A stretch of DNA of 64,000 bases from positions 682,001-746,000 of the forward strand of contig NZ_JAIGNU010000001.1 of NCBI RefSeq assembly GCF_019711655.1, given 5' to 3'. Origin of the DNA: Qipengyuania mesophila (GTDB lineage: Bacteria; Pseudomonadota; Alphaproteobacteria; Sphingomonadales; Sphingomonadaceae). Below the pieces are notes generated by a model. That model was given only the letters and a program-made list of their open reading frames with translations, was not told the DNA's origin and made no database searches. Shown one piece after another: positions 55,872-63,381 of this stretch (position 1 is its first letter; each line of letters begins with the position of its first letter). The position numbers and the translations under genes are program-made.

Positions 55872-56528
55872 ATGCTTGAAACCTGGATCGATCCCGCCGC
55901 GATCGCCATCGTCCTTGTTGGAACGCTCGTCGCGACCGCCATGCGCTGCGGTCTTGCCGACAGCCGAACCGCGCTCGGTGCCGTACGCGGCCTGTTCGAG
56001 CGGTCGTTCCACCCGACCCGCGCCAAGGCCGAGCTTTCGCTGCAGATCCGCACGATCGCCGACGACGGCTTCGTCCGCGCGGAGGTCCGCCGCTTCGGCG
56101 ACAAGGAATTCGACAGCCTCTCCGACCTGATCATCAGCCAGCGTTCGATCCAGTCGCTGCACAGCGAACACCTCAAGTTCAAGGAAGCGCGCCTCGCCCG
56201 CGCCCAGACCGCCACCCGCGTGCTCGAATGCGCCGCAGACCTCGCGCCGGTCTTCGGGCTTGCCGGGACACTGATCGCACTGGGCCAGGCGCAGGGGCCC
56301 TCCTCGCAGGACACCGGGCTCGTCGGCGCGATCGCCATGGCGGTCGTCACGACGCTCTACGGACTGGTCGCGGCCAACTTCCTTTTCGCCCCGCTGGCGA
56401 GTGCCATCACCCGCAAGTCGCGGCAGGAAGAAAGCGACCGCGACGAAGTGCTCGAATGGCTGGAGCACGGTATCCGTCAGACCGGTGTCCGAAACGTCTC
56501 GCCATTGCCCCAAAGGGAAGCGGCATGA
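55872..56528 (+). CDS. MotA/TolQ/ExbB-type proton-channel-like protein in the flagellar cluster
   Basis: A 218-residue membrane protein with three hydrophobic segments (about 7-27 PAAIAIVLVGTLVATAMRC, 121-138 LAPVFGLAGTLIALG and 150-175 GAIAMAVVTTLYGLVAANFL). The last two carry the MotA/TolQ pattern GTLIxL and AMAxxTTxYGxxxAN. It is smaller than MotA (287) and has no obvious FliG-binding loop size. The next gene overlaps it by 4 bases and has a single membrane helix with an Asp, as TolR/ExbD/MotB do. It is separate from the true motAB at 46221-47916. The partner machine is unknown. Confidence 0.8.
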   Translation: MLETWIDPAAIAIVLVGTLVATAMRCGLADSRTALGAVRGLFERSFHPTRAKAELSLQIRTIADDGFVRAEVRRFGDKEFDSLSDLIISQRSIQSLHSEHLKFKEARLARAQTATRVLECAADLAPVFGLAGTLIALGQAQGPSSQDTGLVGAIAMAVVTTLYGLVAANFLFAPLASAITRKSRQEESDRDEVLEWLEHGIRQTGVRNVSPLPQREAA

Positions 56529-56947
56529 TCATTCGCGCCGCCTCGGGCTGGCAGACCGCGACGGCCGACCTTGCGCTGATCCTGTTCCTCATTACTGCGC
56601 AGGCGGTGCGCGAGGAGCAGCCGGTGCCGGCAGTCGCCGCCGAGAGCAAGACACCCGCGCCAGTCGCCTCCTCTGCGCTTGCGCTGCACAAGCCTGCGCC
56701 GGACGAAAGCGTCCGCAAATGGCTTCTCGCCACCGTCACCGACGAGCGGCAGGTCGCCACCATCACCGTCAGCTATACGCCCGAAGGGCGCGCAAGGGCC
56801 CTTGTCGAGGGCGAACGCCTGCTCGAGGAAGCCGAAGCTGCAGGAGTGGCCGCACGGTTGGTCGCCATGCCCGATGCACAGGACGATACGGTGATCTCGG
56901 TCGACTATCTCCGTGAAGAAGGAGATGGCACGAACCTTGCTCGCTAG
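56525..56947 (+). CDS. Small single-helix TolR/MotB-like partner protein
   Basis: A 140-residue protein with one N-terminal membrane segment bearing an acidic residue, Asp15, in TATADLALILFLITA; this matches the ion-carrying Asp of MotB, TolR and ExbD. A Pro/Ala-rich linker and a ~75-residue periplasmic domain (TITVSYTPEGRARALVEGE, TVISVDYLREEG) follow, with no OmpA peptidoglycan-binding motif. The ATGA overlap with the preceding gene shows coupling. I assign it from helix, Asp and neighbour, not from overall family similarity. Confidence 0.7.
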   Translation: MIIRAASGWQTATADLALILFLITAQAVREEQPVPAVAAESKTPAPVASSALALHKPAPDESVRKWLLATVTDERQVATITVSYTPEGRARALVEGERLLEEAEAAGVAARLVAMPDAQDDTVISVDYLREEGDGTNLAR

Positions 56948-56998
56948 CGTGACAAAGCCCCCTCGGGGTCAACACGCCAACCAGAGCCAGGATCGACC

Positions 56999-57511
56999 AT
57001 GCGCCATCTCTTTGTAGGACCCCTTGCCGCTTCGCTGCTCGCGACTGCTGCCGCAGCCGCCACGCCGATGGATCTGTCGATGATCGATCGTGCCGTCGCC
57101 GATTTCACCGGTGCCGAGATCGGCCAGCCGGGCGGTGCCAAGCTGCCCGTCGACCGTCGCCTGCGCCTCGCCAGCTGCCAGACCCCGCTCGACCTGCAAT
57201 GGTTCGGGCGCGACCAGCGCTCGGTCCAGATCGCCTGTCCGAGCGCGGGATGGCGCATCTATGTCGCGGTCGACAATGGCGGCGGCGGCGCCATGCATGG
57301 CGCACCAGCCTATGGCGAAACGCTCGTCCACCGCGGCGAGGCCGTCAGCATCCAGGTACGCGGCGGGGGCTTCACACTCACCCGGCAGGGTTCTGCCATG
57401 GAAGACGGCGCGCAAGGCGAATGGATCAAGGTGCGCGCCACGGGCGAACGCACCGAAACGCTCCGTGCCATGGTCATCCGCCCGGGCCAGGTCGGCATCG
57501 AATTGCCGTAG
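56999..57511 (+). CDS. flgA: Flagellar P-ring assembly chaperone FlgA
   Basis: A 170-residue periplasmic protein with a signal peptide (LAASLLATAAAAA). The SAF-type C-terminal half has GEAVSIQVRGGGFTLTRQGS, DGAQGEWIKVRATGE and RAMVIRPGQVGIELP, characteristic of FlgA. It helps FlgI assemble the P ring. It is shorter than the enteric protein (219). It lies 51 bases after the TolR-like gene and could share its transcript. Confidence 0.9.
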   Translation: MRHLFVGPLAASLLATAAAAATPMDLSMIDRAVADFTGAEIGQPGGAKLPVDRRLRLASCQTPLDLQWFGRDQRSVQIACPSAGWRIYVAVDNGGGGAMHGAPAYGETLVHRGEAVSIQVRGGGFTLTRQGSAMEDGAQGEWIKVRATGERTETLRAMVIRPGQVGIELP

Positions 57512-57535
57512 GCGGCACATTTTATTGCCGGGGAG

Positions 57536-57562
57536 TTAAACTCGCCAATTCCTAGCCGTTCT
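57536..57562 (+). promoter_or_regulatory. FliA-like promoter before flgM
   Basis: TTAAACT (57536-57542), 12 bases, GCCGTTCT (57555-57562), about 30 bases before the flgM start. The spacing and -10 element are identical to the site at 55822. FliA-driven flgM expression is the usual feedback arrangement in enteric bacteria. Confidence 0.5.
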
Positions 57563-57591
57563 GTGGAGCAACCAGCCAATGGAGCGGAACG

Positions 57592-57879
57592 ATGCGAATT
57601 GTCGGATTGCCGGAATTCTCGGGAGCGGTAGTGCGTTCGAGCACCGCCGTTTCGGCAGCGGGAAAGATTTCGCCCTCACAGAAGACCGCGGCCGAATCCC
57701 ATCAGGCCGACGCTCCCATTGCCACCTCGCGCCTGTCGGCGGGTGCGCAGGCTCCGGTCGATAACGACCGCGTGGCCGAGATCCGCAAGGCGATCGAATC
57801 CGATACCTATCCGCTGATCCCCTTCGAGATCGCCGACGCGATCATCGCAGCGGGCCTTTATGGGAAGATCGCGAAATGA
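57592..57879 (+). CDS. flgM: Anti-sigma-28 factor FlgM
   Basis: A 95-residue protein with an unstructured Ser/Ala-rich N-terminal half and the FlgM C-terminal helix pair DNDRVAEIRKAIESDTYPL and PFEIADAIIAAGLY. It binds and inhibits FliA until exported through the finished hook. GGAG 7 bases before ATG 57592. It overlaps flgN by 4 bases. Confidence 0.93.
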   Translation: MRIVGLPEFSGAVVRSSTAVSAAGKISPSQKTAAESHQADAPIATSRLSAGAQAPVDNDRVAEIRKAIESDTYPLIPFEIADAIIAAGLYGKIAK

Positions 57880-58211
57880 GCCGCAAACAGGAAACGCTGG
57901 CGACCCTGCAACAGATGCTCGCACTTTTGCAGGGTGAGCGGCAGGCGCTTGCCGCTCTCGACCTCGAACGGATCGTCACCTGCACCACCGGCAAGATGGA
58001 TCTGTGCGCCAAGCTGGAGGCCGTCGAACAGAGCAGCCTCGACGAGGAATGCCTCGGCGTGCTTGACGCGGTTCGTCGTCTCAACGAGATCAACCGCCGC
58101 CTGCGCAACCTCATCGCGACGAACGTGCAGAACCGCCTCGGCGCGCTGAGCGGTAGCAGCCAGCCCTATTCAGCCCTGCCCCGCCAGGGAATGAGTGTCG
58201 CGCTCGCCTGA
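57876..58211 (+). CDS. flgN: FlgN-like flagellar export chaperone
   Basis: A 111-residue, mostly helical protein (ETLATLQQMLALLQGERQAL, DLERIVTCTTGKMDLCAKLE, RRLNEINRRLRNLIATNVQN). The pattern and position after flgM match FlgN, the chaperone for FlgK and FlgL. Similarity is by pattern and context; FlgN families are weakly conserved. Confidence 0.75.
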   Translation: MSRKQETLATLQQMLALLQGERQALAALDLERIVTCTTGKMDLCAKLEAVEQSSLDEECLGVLDAVRRLNEINRRLRNLIATNVQNRLGALSGSSQPYSALPRQGMSVALA

Positions 58212-58239
58212 GTCCTTCATCCGGTCGTACGGATAAATT

Positions 58240-58255
58240 TGGCACGGACCTTGCT
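58240..58255 (+). promoter_or_regulatory. Sigma-54 promoter of the transglycosylase-flhA-fliA operon
   Basis: TGGCACGGACCTTGCT matches TGGCACG-N4-TTGC exactly with correct spacing. The start of transcription would be near 58266, about 22 bases before the GTG start. It is near-identical to the flgB promoter, so one activator likely controls both units and FliA itself is made under sigma-54. Confidence 0.88.
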
Positions 58256-58287
58256 CAACCACCGGGAAAGCAATTCCCGGAGGTTTC

Positions 58288-59142
58288 GTGCCCACCATCA
58301 GTCCAATCCAGACCGCCGAAGTGCAGGGCGCCATCGCCCGCGCTGCGCAGCGGACGGGAGTCGACTTCGATTACCTGCTGGCACAGGCACGGCTTGAATC
58401 AGGCCTCGATCCCAACGCCAAGGCAGGCACGTCGAGCGCGACGGGCCTCTACCAGTTCATCGACTCGACCTGGCTGCGTACGCTCGACCGGCACGGTGCC
58501 AAGCACGGCATGGACTGGGCCGATGCGGCGATCGGGTCCAACGGCCGCGTCGCCGATCGCGCCACCCGCGATCACCTGCTGGCACTGCGTTACGATGCCG
58601 ACACCTCGTCGCTCATGGCGGCCGAGCTGACCCGCGAGAACGCCGACGGTCTGCGCACCACCCTGGGGCGCGAGCCGGAACCGGCCGAACTCTATCTCGC
58701 CCATTTCCTCGGCCTCGGCGGTGCGCAACAATTCCTCGGAGCGCTCGGAAGCAATCCGGGCCAGTCCGCCGCTGCTCTCATGCCCCAGGCGGCCCGTGCC
58801 AATCGGCCGATCTTCTACGATGGCGGCTCGCCGCGTTCGGTCGGCGAAGTCATGTCGCTGATGCGCGACAAGGTCGCCTCGGCCTACGGTACCGGTCAGG
58901 TGCCGGGCGGCGGCAACCGCATCGAATACGACTTCGCAGGCTTCGCGGCGCGACCGGCCTTCCGCCAGACCACGCACAGCCGCAGCAACCTCGCCGTTCC
59001 CTCGCTTCCCGCAGCGGGCGGGCCGCGCCCTTCGATGGCGGACACGTTGCGCTCGACCTTCGGCGACGGCAACGGCGCCACTAGCCGCGCGAACGACCAC
59101 ATCGCCGCCGCCTATGGCAAGTTCAAGGCGTTCGGCCTGTGA
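58288..59142 (+). CDS. SLT-type lytic transglycosylase of the flagellar cluster
   Basis: A 284-residue protein with an N-terminal lytic transglycosylase domain: YLLAQARLESGLDPNAKAGT, with the catalytic Glu in RLESG, and ATGLYQFIDSTWL. The remainder is a low-complexity C-terminal tail. No signal peptide is visible, so it may travel through the flagellar export gate or by association with FlgJ. It is the likely muramidase partner to the rod-binding-only FlgJ. The start is GTG 58288 with GGAGG 6 bases before; its stop overlaps flhA (GTGA). Confidence 0.85.
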   Translation: MPTISPIQTAEVQGAIARAAQRTGVDFDYLLAQARLESGLDPNAKAGTSSATGLYQFIDSTWLRTLDRHGAKHGMDWADAAIGSNGRVADRATRDHLLALRYDADTSSLMAAELTRENADGLRTTLGREPEPAELYLAHFLGLGGAQQFLGALGSNPGQSAAALMPQAARANRPIFYDGGSPRSVGEVMSLMRDKVASAYGTGQVPGGGNRIEYDFAGFAARPAFRQTTHSRSNLAVPSLPAAGGPRPSMADTLRSTFGDGNGATSRANDHIAAAYGKFKAFGL

Positions 59143-61241
59143 GCGCGCGCCAGATACTCAACCCGGGCCTCGCACTTCCGGTCGGCATCCTGACGATCAT
59201 CCTGCTGATGGTCGTGCCGATCCCGGCGATGCTGCTCGACGTCTTCTTCGTGCTCAACATCGCGCTGTCGGTCTCGGTACTGATGGCAGCAATGAATGCG
59301 AAGAAGCCGCTCGACTTCTCGTCCTTTCCTTCGGTTCTGCTTTTCGCAACCTTGCTGCGGCTCGCGCTCAACGTCGCATCGACGCGTATCGTGCTGCTCA
59401 ACGGCCACGAAGGCGGTGAAGCGGCGGGCAAGGTGATCGAGGCCTTCGGCGCCTTCCTGATCGGCGGCAATTTCGCCGTCGGTATTTTCGTCTTCCTGAT
59501 CCTCATGGTCATCAACCTCATGGTTGTGACCAAAGGCGCCGGACGCGTGTCCGAAGTCTCGGCCCGCTTCACCCTCGACGCCCTGCCCGGCAAGCAGATG
59601 GCGATCGACGCCGACCTCGCCGCCGGCCTGATGACAGCAGACGAAGCCAAGGCACGCCGGCGAGAGATCGCCACCGAAGCCGATTTCTATGGCTCGATGG
59701 ACGGTGCCAGCAAGTTCGTGAAGGGCGACGCCGTCGCCGCGCTGCTGATCCTCGGCATCAACGTGATCGCCGGCCTCGTTCTCGGCATCACCACTCACGA
59801 CCTCTCGGCAGGCGACGCGGCCCAGTTTTACATCACTCTCGCCGTCGGCGACGCGCTGGTCGCCTCGGTTCCGGCCCTGCTGCTGTCGATCGCCGCCGCC
59901 GTCATCGTCACCCGCGTGTCCGATGCCCGCGACCTCACCGGACAGATCGGCGGCCAGTTGTCCGATCCCAAGATCTGGCTGCCGGTAGGCTGCATCCTCA
60001 CCGTGATCGGCTGTATCCCGGCGATGCCGCAATCGATCATCTTGCCCCTGGCCGGAGGCGCCTTCTGGCTGTGGAACCAGTTGCGCAAGCGACAGGAAGC
60101 CGCGCAATTCCAGCCAGAGCCGGAAGTCGTCGTCGACCCTGCGAGGATCGCGATCGAGGAAGTGACCGACCAGACGCTGGTTACCATCCAGCTCGGCTAC
60201 GGCCTGATCCACATGACTGACGAGAAGCGCGGCGCAACGCTGGTCGCCCGGCTGACCGGCCTGCGCAAGCAGATGTGCCAGACCTTCGGCTTCATCGTCC
60301 CCCAATTCCGGATCGAGGACAGTTTCGAAGTCGAACCCGACAGTTATCGCATCACGTTGGGCGGGGCGATGATCGGCGGGGGCAGGATCAAGCCTGACCA
60401 CCTGCTGGCCATCGACACCGGCGAAGTCATGAACTCCCAGCCGATCCCCGGCGAATCCACCGTGGACCCGAGCTTCGGCTGTCCGGCGCTGTGGATCGAT
60501 CCGGGCACGCGCGACCTGGCGGTTGCCGAGGGCTACCTTGCGGTCGACCCAGAAAGCGTCATCGCCACCCAAATCCACCAGCTGCTCGCGGCGCGGGCGC
60601 AGGATCTGCTCGGTCCCGACCAGGTCCGCGACCTGATCGACCACCTGCGCGCACGCCATGGCCAGCTGATCGAGACGATCACTCCGCAACCGCTCACGCT
60701 TGCGGCCGTGACCCGCCTCCTGCGAGCGCTGCTCGCGGACGGAATCTCTCTGCGTCATTCGCTGCGTGTCTTCTCGAGCATTTCGCTCGCCGCACAGCAG
60801 ACTGCCGAACACGATCGCCTGATCGACCTCGTTCGGGCCGATCTGGGGGCAATGATCGTCGCGGAGGCCTGTCCGCCCGATGCGAAGTTGCCGGTCATTA
60901 CCCTGGCCGCACGGCTCGAGGAAATGGTCGTGGGTGGCCTGCAGGATCCCGCCTCCGGCGAGATCGTGATCGAACCCGACCTCGCCCGCTCGATCGGGGA
61001 GCGCATCGGCGCCATCGTCGCCCAGCGCGACCCTGCCGCCGCGCGCCCCGCCCTGATCGTCCAGCCGCGCGCACGCCGTGCCCTGACCGCTCTCCTGCGC
61101 CTGCGGGCCCCGCAGTGCCTGGTGCTCTCGATCAACGAATTGCCCGCCGCCCAGCCGATCGAAGTGATCGCGGTCGTCGGCGACGAACAGCACGAACAAC
61201 CCGCCCAACTCGGCCATGAAACGGAGGCCCTTGCGGCATGA
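59139..61241 (+). CDS. flhA: Flagellar export gate protein FlhA
   Basis: A 700-residue inner-membrane export component. About eight N-terminal membrane segments (residues 10-320) include the FHIPEP signature region RVSEVSARFTLDALPGKQMA and the loop DADLAAGLMTADEAKARR. The C-terminal ~370 residues form the cytoplasmic docking domain. Length and architecture are normal. The start is GTG at 59139; the fliA start overlaps its stop. Confidence 0.97.
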   Translation: MSARQILNPGLALPVGILTIILLMVVPIPAMLLDVFFVLNIALSVSVLMAAMNAKKPLDFSSFPSVLLFATLLRLALNVASTRIVLLNGHEGGEAAGKVIEAFGAFLIGGNFAVGIFVFLILMVINLMVVTKGAGRVSEVSARFTLDALPGKQMAIDADLAAGLMTADEAKARRREIATEADFYGSMDGASKFVKGDAVAALLILGINVIAGLVLGITTHDLSAGDAAQFYITLAVGDALVASVPALLLSIAAAVIVTRVSDARDLTGQIGGQLSDPKIWLPVGCILTVIGCIPAMPQSIILPLAGGAFWLWNQLRKRQEAAQFQPEPEVVVDPARIAIEEVTDQTLVTIQLGYGLIHMTDEKRGATLVARLTGLRKQMCQTFGFIVPQFRIEDSFEVEPDSYRITLGGAMIGGGRIKPDHLLAIDTGEVMNSQPIPGESTVDPSFGCPALWIDPGTRDLAVAEGYLAVDPESVIATQIHQLLAARAQDLLGPDQVRDLIDHLRARHGQLIETITPQPLTLAAVTRLLRALLADGISLRHSLRVFSSISLAAQQTAEHDRLIDLVRADLGAMIVAEACPPDAKLPVITLAARLEEMVVGGLQDPASGEIVIEPDLARSIGERIGAIVAQRDPAAARPALIVQPRARRALTALLRLRAPQCLVLSINELPAAQPIEVIAVVGDEQHEQPAQLGHETEALAA

Positions 61242-61963
61242 AGTACGACCACTCCAATTTCAACGCCCAGCGCGCCTATTCGAGCGAGATCAACGATCGG
61301 ATAGGTCGGTTCCTGCCGATGGTTCGCAAGCTGGCGTGGTACTATGAGGCCAGCTGCGGGGCGTCGGTCGATATCGACGACCTGATGCAGGCCGGAATGA
61401 TCGCCCTCACCGAATGCGCGCAGAAGCACGATCGGCCCGGCGAGGACGGATTTGCCGCCTATGCCAAGATGCGCGTGCGCGGGGCGATGATCGACCTGCT
61501 GCGCTCGCAATCCCCGCAAGCGCGCGGCGCGGCTTCGCAACGTCGCATGATCGATGCCGCAGTCGACGAACTGCGCAGCAAGCTCGGCCGCGATCCTTCG
61601 GCGGCGGAAATCGCCCGCGCACTCGAAATCTCGGTCGAGGAGTATCACGACATGCGCACGCAGCTCTCGACCCGGGTGGTCGATCTCGAGGACTGCTATT
61701 CGGATTCCAACTCGGCCTTCCAATCCGCAGAGCCCGATGCGGAAACGCAGCTGCTCGAAGCCGGCGACCGCGTCGCGCTGGCCCAAGCCATTGCCGAACT
61801 TCCCGAGCGCCTCCAGCTCGTGATCAAACTGCATTTCATTGAAGAACTGAATCTCACCGAAATCGCTGCGGTTCTGGATGTCAGTGTTCCGCGAGTGCAT
61901 CAGCTCAAATCATCGGCGCTTTCGAAACTCAAGCTTGCAATTGTCGAACGCGAAGACGCTTGA
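61238..61963 (+). CDS. fliA: Flagellar sigma-28 factor FliA
   Basis: A 241-residue sigma factor. Region 2 has IDDLMQAGMIALTECAQKHD and FAAYAKMRVRGAMIDLLRS, region 3 LRSKLGRDPSAAEIARALEI, and region 4 ELPERLQLVIKLHFIEELNL and LDVSVPRVHQLKSSALSKLK. It would transcribe late flagellar genes and is held by FlgM. The gene overlaps flhA by 4 bases and lies under the sigma-54 promoter at 58240. Confidence 0.95.
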   Translation: MKYDHSNFNAQRAYSSEINDRIGRFLPMVRKLAWYYEASCGASVDIDDLMQAGMIALTECAQKHDRPGEDGFAAYAKMRVRGAMIDLLRSQSPQARGAASQRRMIDAAVDELRSKLGRDPSAAEIARALEISVEEYHDMRTQLSTRVVDLEDCYSDSNSAFQSAEPDAETQLLEAGDRVALAQAIAELPERLQLVIKLHFIEELNLTEIAAVLDVSVPRVHQLKSSALSKLKLAIVEREDA

Positions 61964-62101
61964 ACATTACACACGCGTGTACGGAAATGTCAAAAATTCG
62001 CGGGTGATAGTCACGGCTTGGTGGATGGTATCGATCAGTGGCGGAGTGTAACTTTACCACAATGCCCCTTTTCAGGCAGGTCCTCTAGGGATGCATTTCG
62101 A

Positions 62102-62506
62102 ATGTCTCCATGGGAATCCAGATTGCTGACCTTCGTCGACGAATGTTCGATCGATGGTTTCGAGACGGCTTCCGCTGCCATTCTGGGCATGGCCGAGATC
62201 CTTGAAGAGGCCCCCGAACACATCGCCCCCCTGATCACGCCGCGCGCCGATCCTGCGCGGATAGCCGCGCTGCTCGAGGTCGATGCGCATGTCACGGCTG
62301 CGATCGAACTGATCGGTCCGCTTTGCGGGCTCCTCATCTCGCGCTCTGCTATCGGATCGTCCTCGGGCCTGGTCAAAATCGTCGAGGAGGTCGAGGAAGG
62401 CAATTTCTTCGCCGCCGATCCCGCGATCGCACTGCTGGGCGCCTATGGGACGGCCTTGGTCGCCGTGATCGCGCATATGAAAGACGGTGCCGCGCCCGAA
62501 CCCTGA
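62102..62506 (+). CDS. Unrecognised small helical protein in the flagellar region
   Basis: I do not recognise this 134-residue protein. It starts MSPWESRLLTFVDECSIDGF and is predicted mostly helical, with an amphipathic/hydrophobic stretch VTAAIELIGPLCGLLIS and a final ALLGAYGTALVAVIAHM. Charge and composition match the neighbouring genes, and the frame is uninterrupted. A longer frame from 62018 has unlike composition. It lies 138 bases after fliA and could be a late flagellar or chemotaxis-related gene, but only position says so. Confidence 0.5.
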   Translation: MSPWESRLLTFVDECSIDGFETASAAILGMAEILEEAPEHIAPLITPRADPARIAALLEVDAHVTAAIELIGPLCGLLISRSAIGSSSGLVKIVEEVEEGNFFAADPAIALLGAYGTALVAVIAHMKDGAAPEP

Positions 62507-62542
62507 CGCACTTTCCCCGGCCATGGCGAGTGGCAAATTTCC

Positions 62543-62563
62543 CATGCCTCGGCGCGAGGCATG
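62543..62563. terminator. Hairpin between convergent genes
   Basis: CATGCCTCG - GCG - CGAGGCATG is a perfect 9-bp stem between the stop of the small helical protein (62506) and the stop of the LuxR-like fragment (62582). It has no T tract. It may act on both transcripts. Confidence 0.45.
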
Positions 62564-62581
62564 GCGAATGCGGGACTGGAG

Positions 62582-62854
62582 CTACTGCAGTATCGGTAGG
62601 GCGATCCGTGCATCGCGAGACCGATCGAAGGCCTGAAGGTGCAGCGCTGCGGGAGTCGCGTAGGCCTCACCCTCGATCGCCAGCCGGATAGCCTGCGAGG
62701 CAATGGGCACATCGAGCCGCGCCATCGGTTTGGCCCGATGCGCCTCGACCGTACGCGGACTGATCCCGAGCGGCCGGGCGATCTGCTTGCCGGTCCCGTG
62801 ATCGAGCATGCAGCCGGGAATTTCGCGCTCGCGCTTGCTCAGCGTGTCGAGCAC
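62582..62854 (-). pseudogene. LuxR/FixJ-type DNA-binding domain fragment
   Basis: A 90-residue frame holding a LuxR-type helix-turn-helix (LSKREREIPGCMLDHGTGKQ, then LGISPRTVEAHRAKPMARL). Several positions are unusual: IARPLG where IAxxLG with a polar residue is normal, and HRAKPMARL with Pro in the recognition helix, which would disrupt it. No receiver domain precedes it; the frame is closed by a stop at 62900-62902. The start would be GTG 62854. It looks like a decaying remnant of a FixJ-family regulator, though a functional small LuxR protein cannot be excluded. Confidence 0.6.
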
Positions 62855-62987
62855 TTTCCCACCGAACCAAGTCTCTCGAAATACCTTCTCAAGTATTGCC
62901 TACGTCGAGACATCCCAAACTGTCCGAGATTGAGATTTTCCCGGCGAACGTGTCGTTCTCCGTTTCGGAAACCGCCTGGCTCCGCGG

Positions 62988-63380
62988 TCAGGCTGCCGCA
63001 GTGGCGAGCTTCGCCGCGCGGAAGGCTGCAGCGATTTCGCGCAGATCCCCGCGCAATTGCTCGATTTGCGGGAGGTCGATAGCGCGGATCGAGTCCAACA
63101 GCAGGCCCTTGGCGGCGCCATAGAACTGCATCAGGCTCGATGCCAGTTCTGCCTCGCGGTCGATACCCATTTCCAAAGCGGTCAACGCCGTGACGCAGCG
63201 AGTCAGCGTGCGGCTGCGCGACGCACGGTCGCCACGTGATTCGGTGATCTGGAGCACGCCCAGGTTTTCGATAAGATCGTCGAGGCAGATCAGGACGAGG
63301 TCGTCGCGTCCGCTGGCCTTCAGGCGCACGTCGAAATTGCTTTCCCGGTAAGCATCGCCGGGTCGAGCGCGGGCCAACAT
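62988..63380 (-). CDS. fliS: FliS-like flagellin export chaperone
   Basis: A 130-residue helical protein. Key stretches are DLVLICLDDLIENLGVLQIT, SRTLTRCVTALTALEMGIDR and ASSLMQFYGAAKGLLLDSIR, which follow the FliS four-helix pattern. It lies directly after fliD (1-base gap), the usual fliD-fliS order. FliS binds flagellin C-termini before export. Similarity to the enteric FliS is weak; this is a diverged alphaproteobacterial form, so the name rests partly on context. ATG 63380 starts MLARARPGDAY. Confidence 0.75.
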   Translation of the reverse strand: MLARARPGDAYRESNFDVRLKASGRDDLVLICLDDLIENLGVLQITESRGDRASRSRTLTRCVTALTALEMGIDREAELASSLMQFYGAAKGLLLDSIRAIDLPQIEQLRGDLREIAAAFRAAKLATAAA

Positions 63381-63381
63381 G

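Noticed and set aside
57511..57530. CGGCACATTTTATTGCC as a sigma-54 promoter for flgM
   Set aside because: Spacing is 13 bases, and a FliA-like element fits better.
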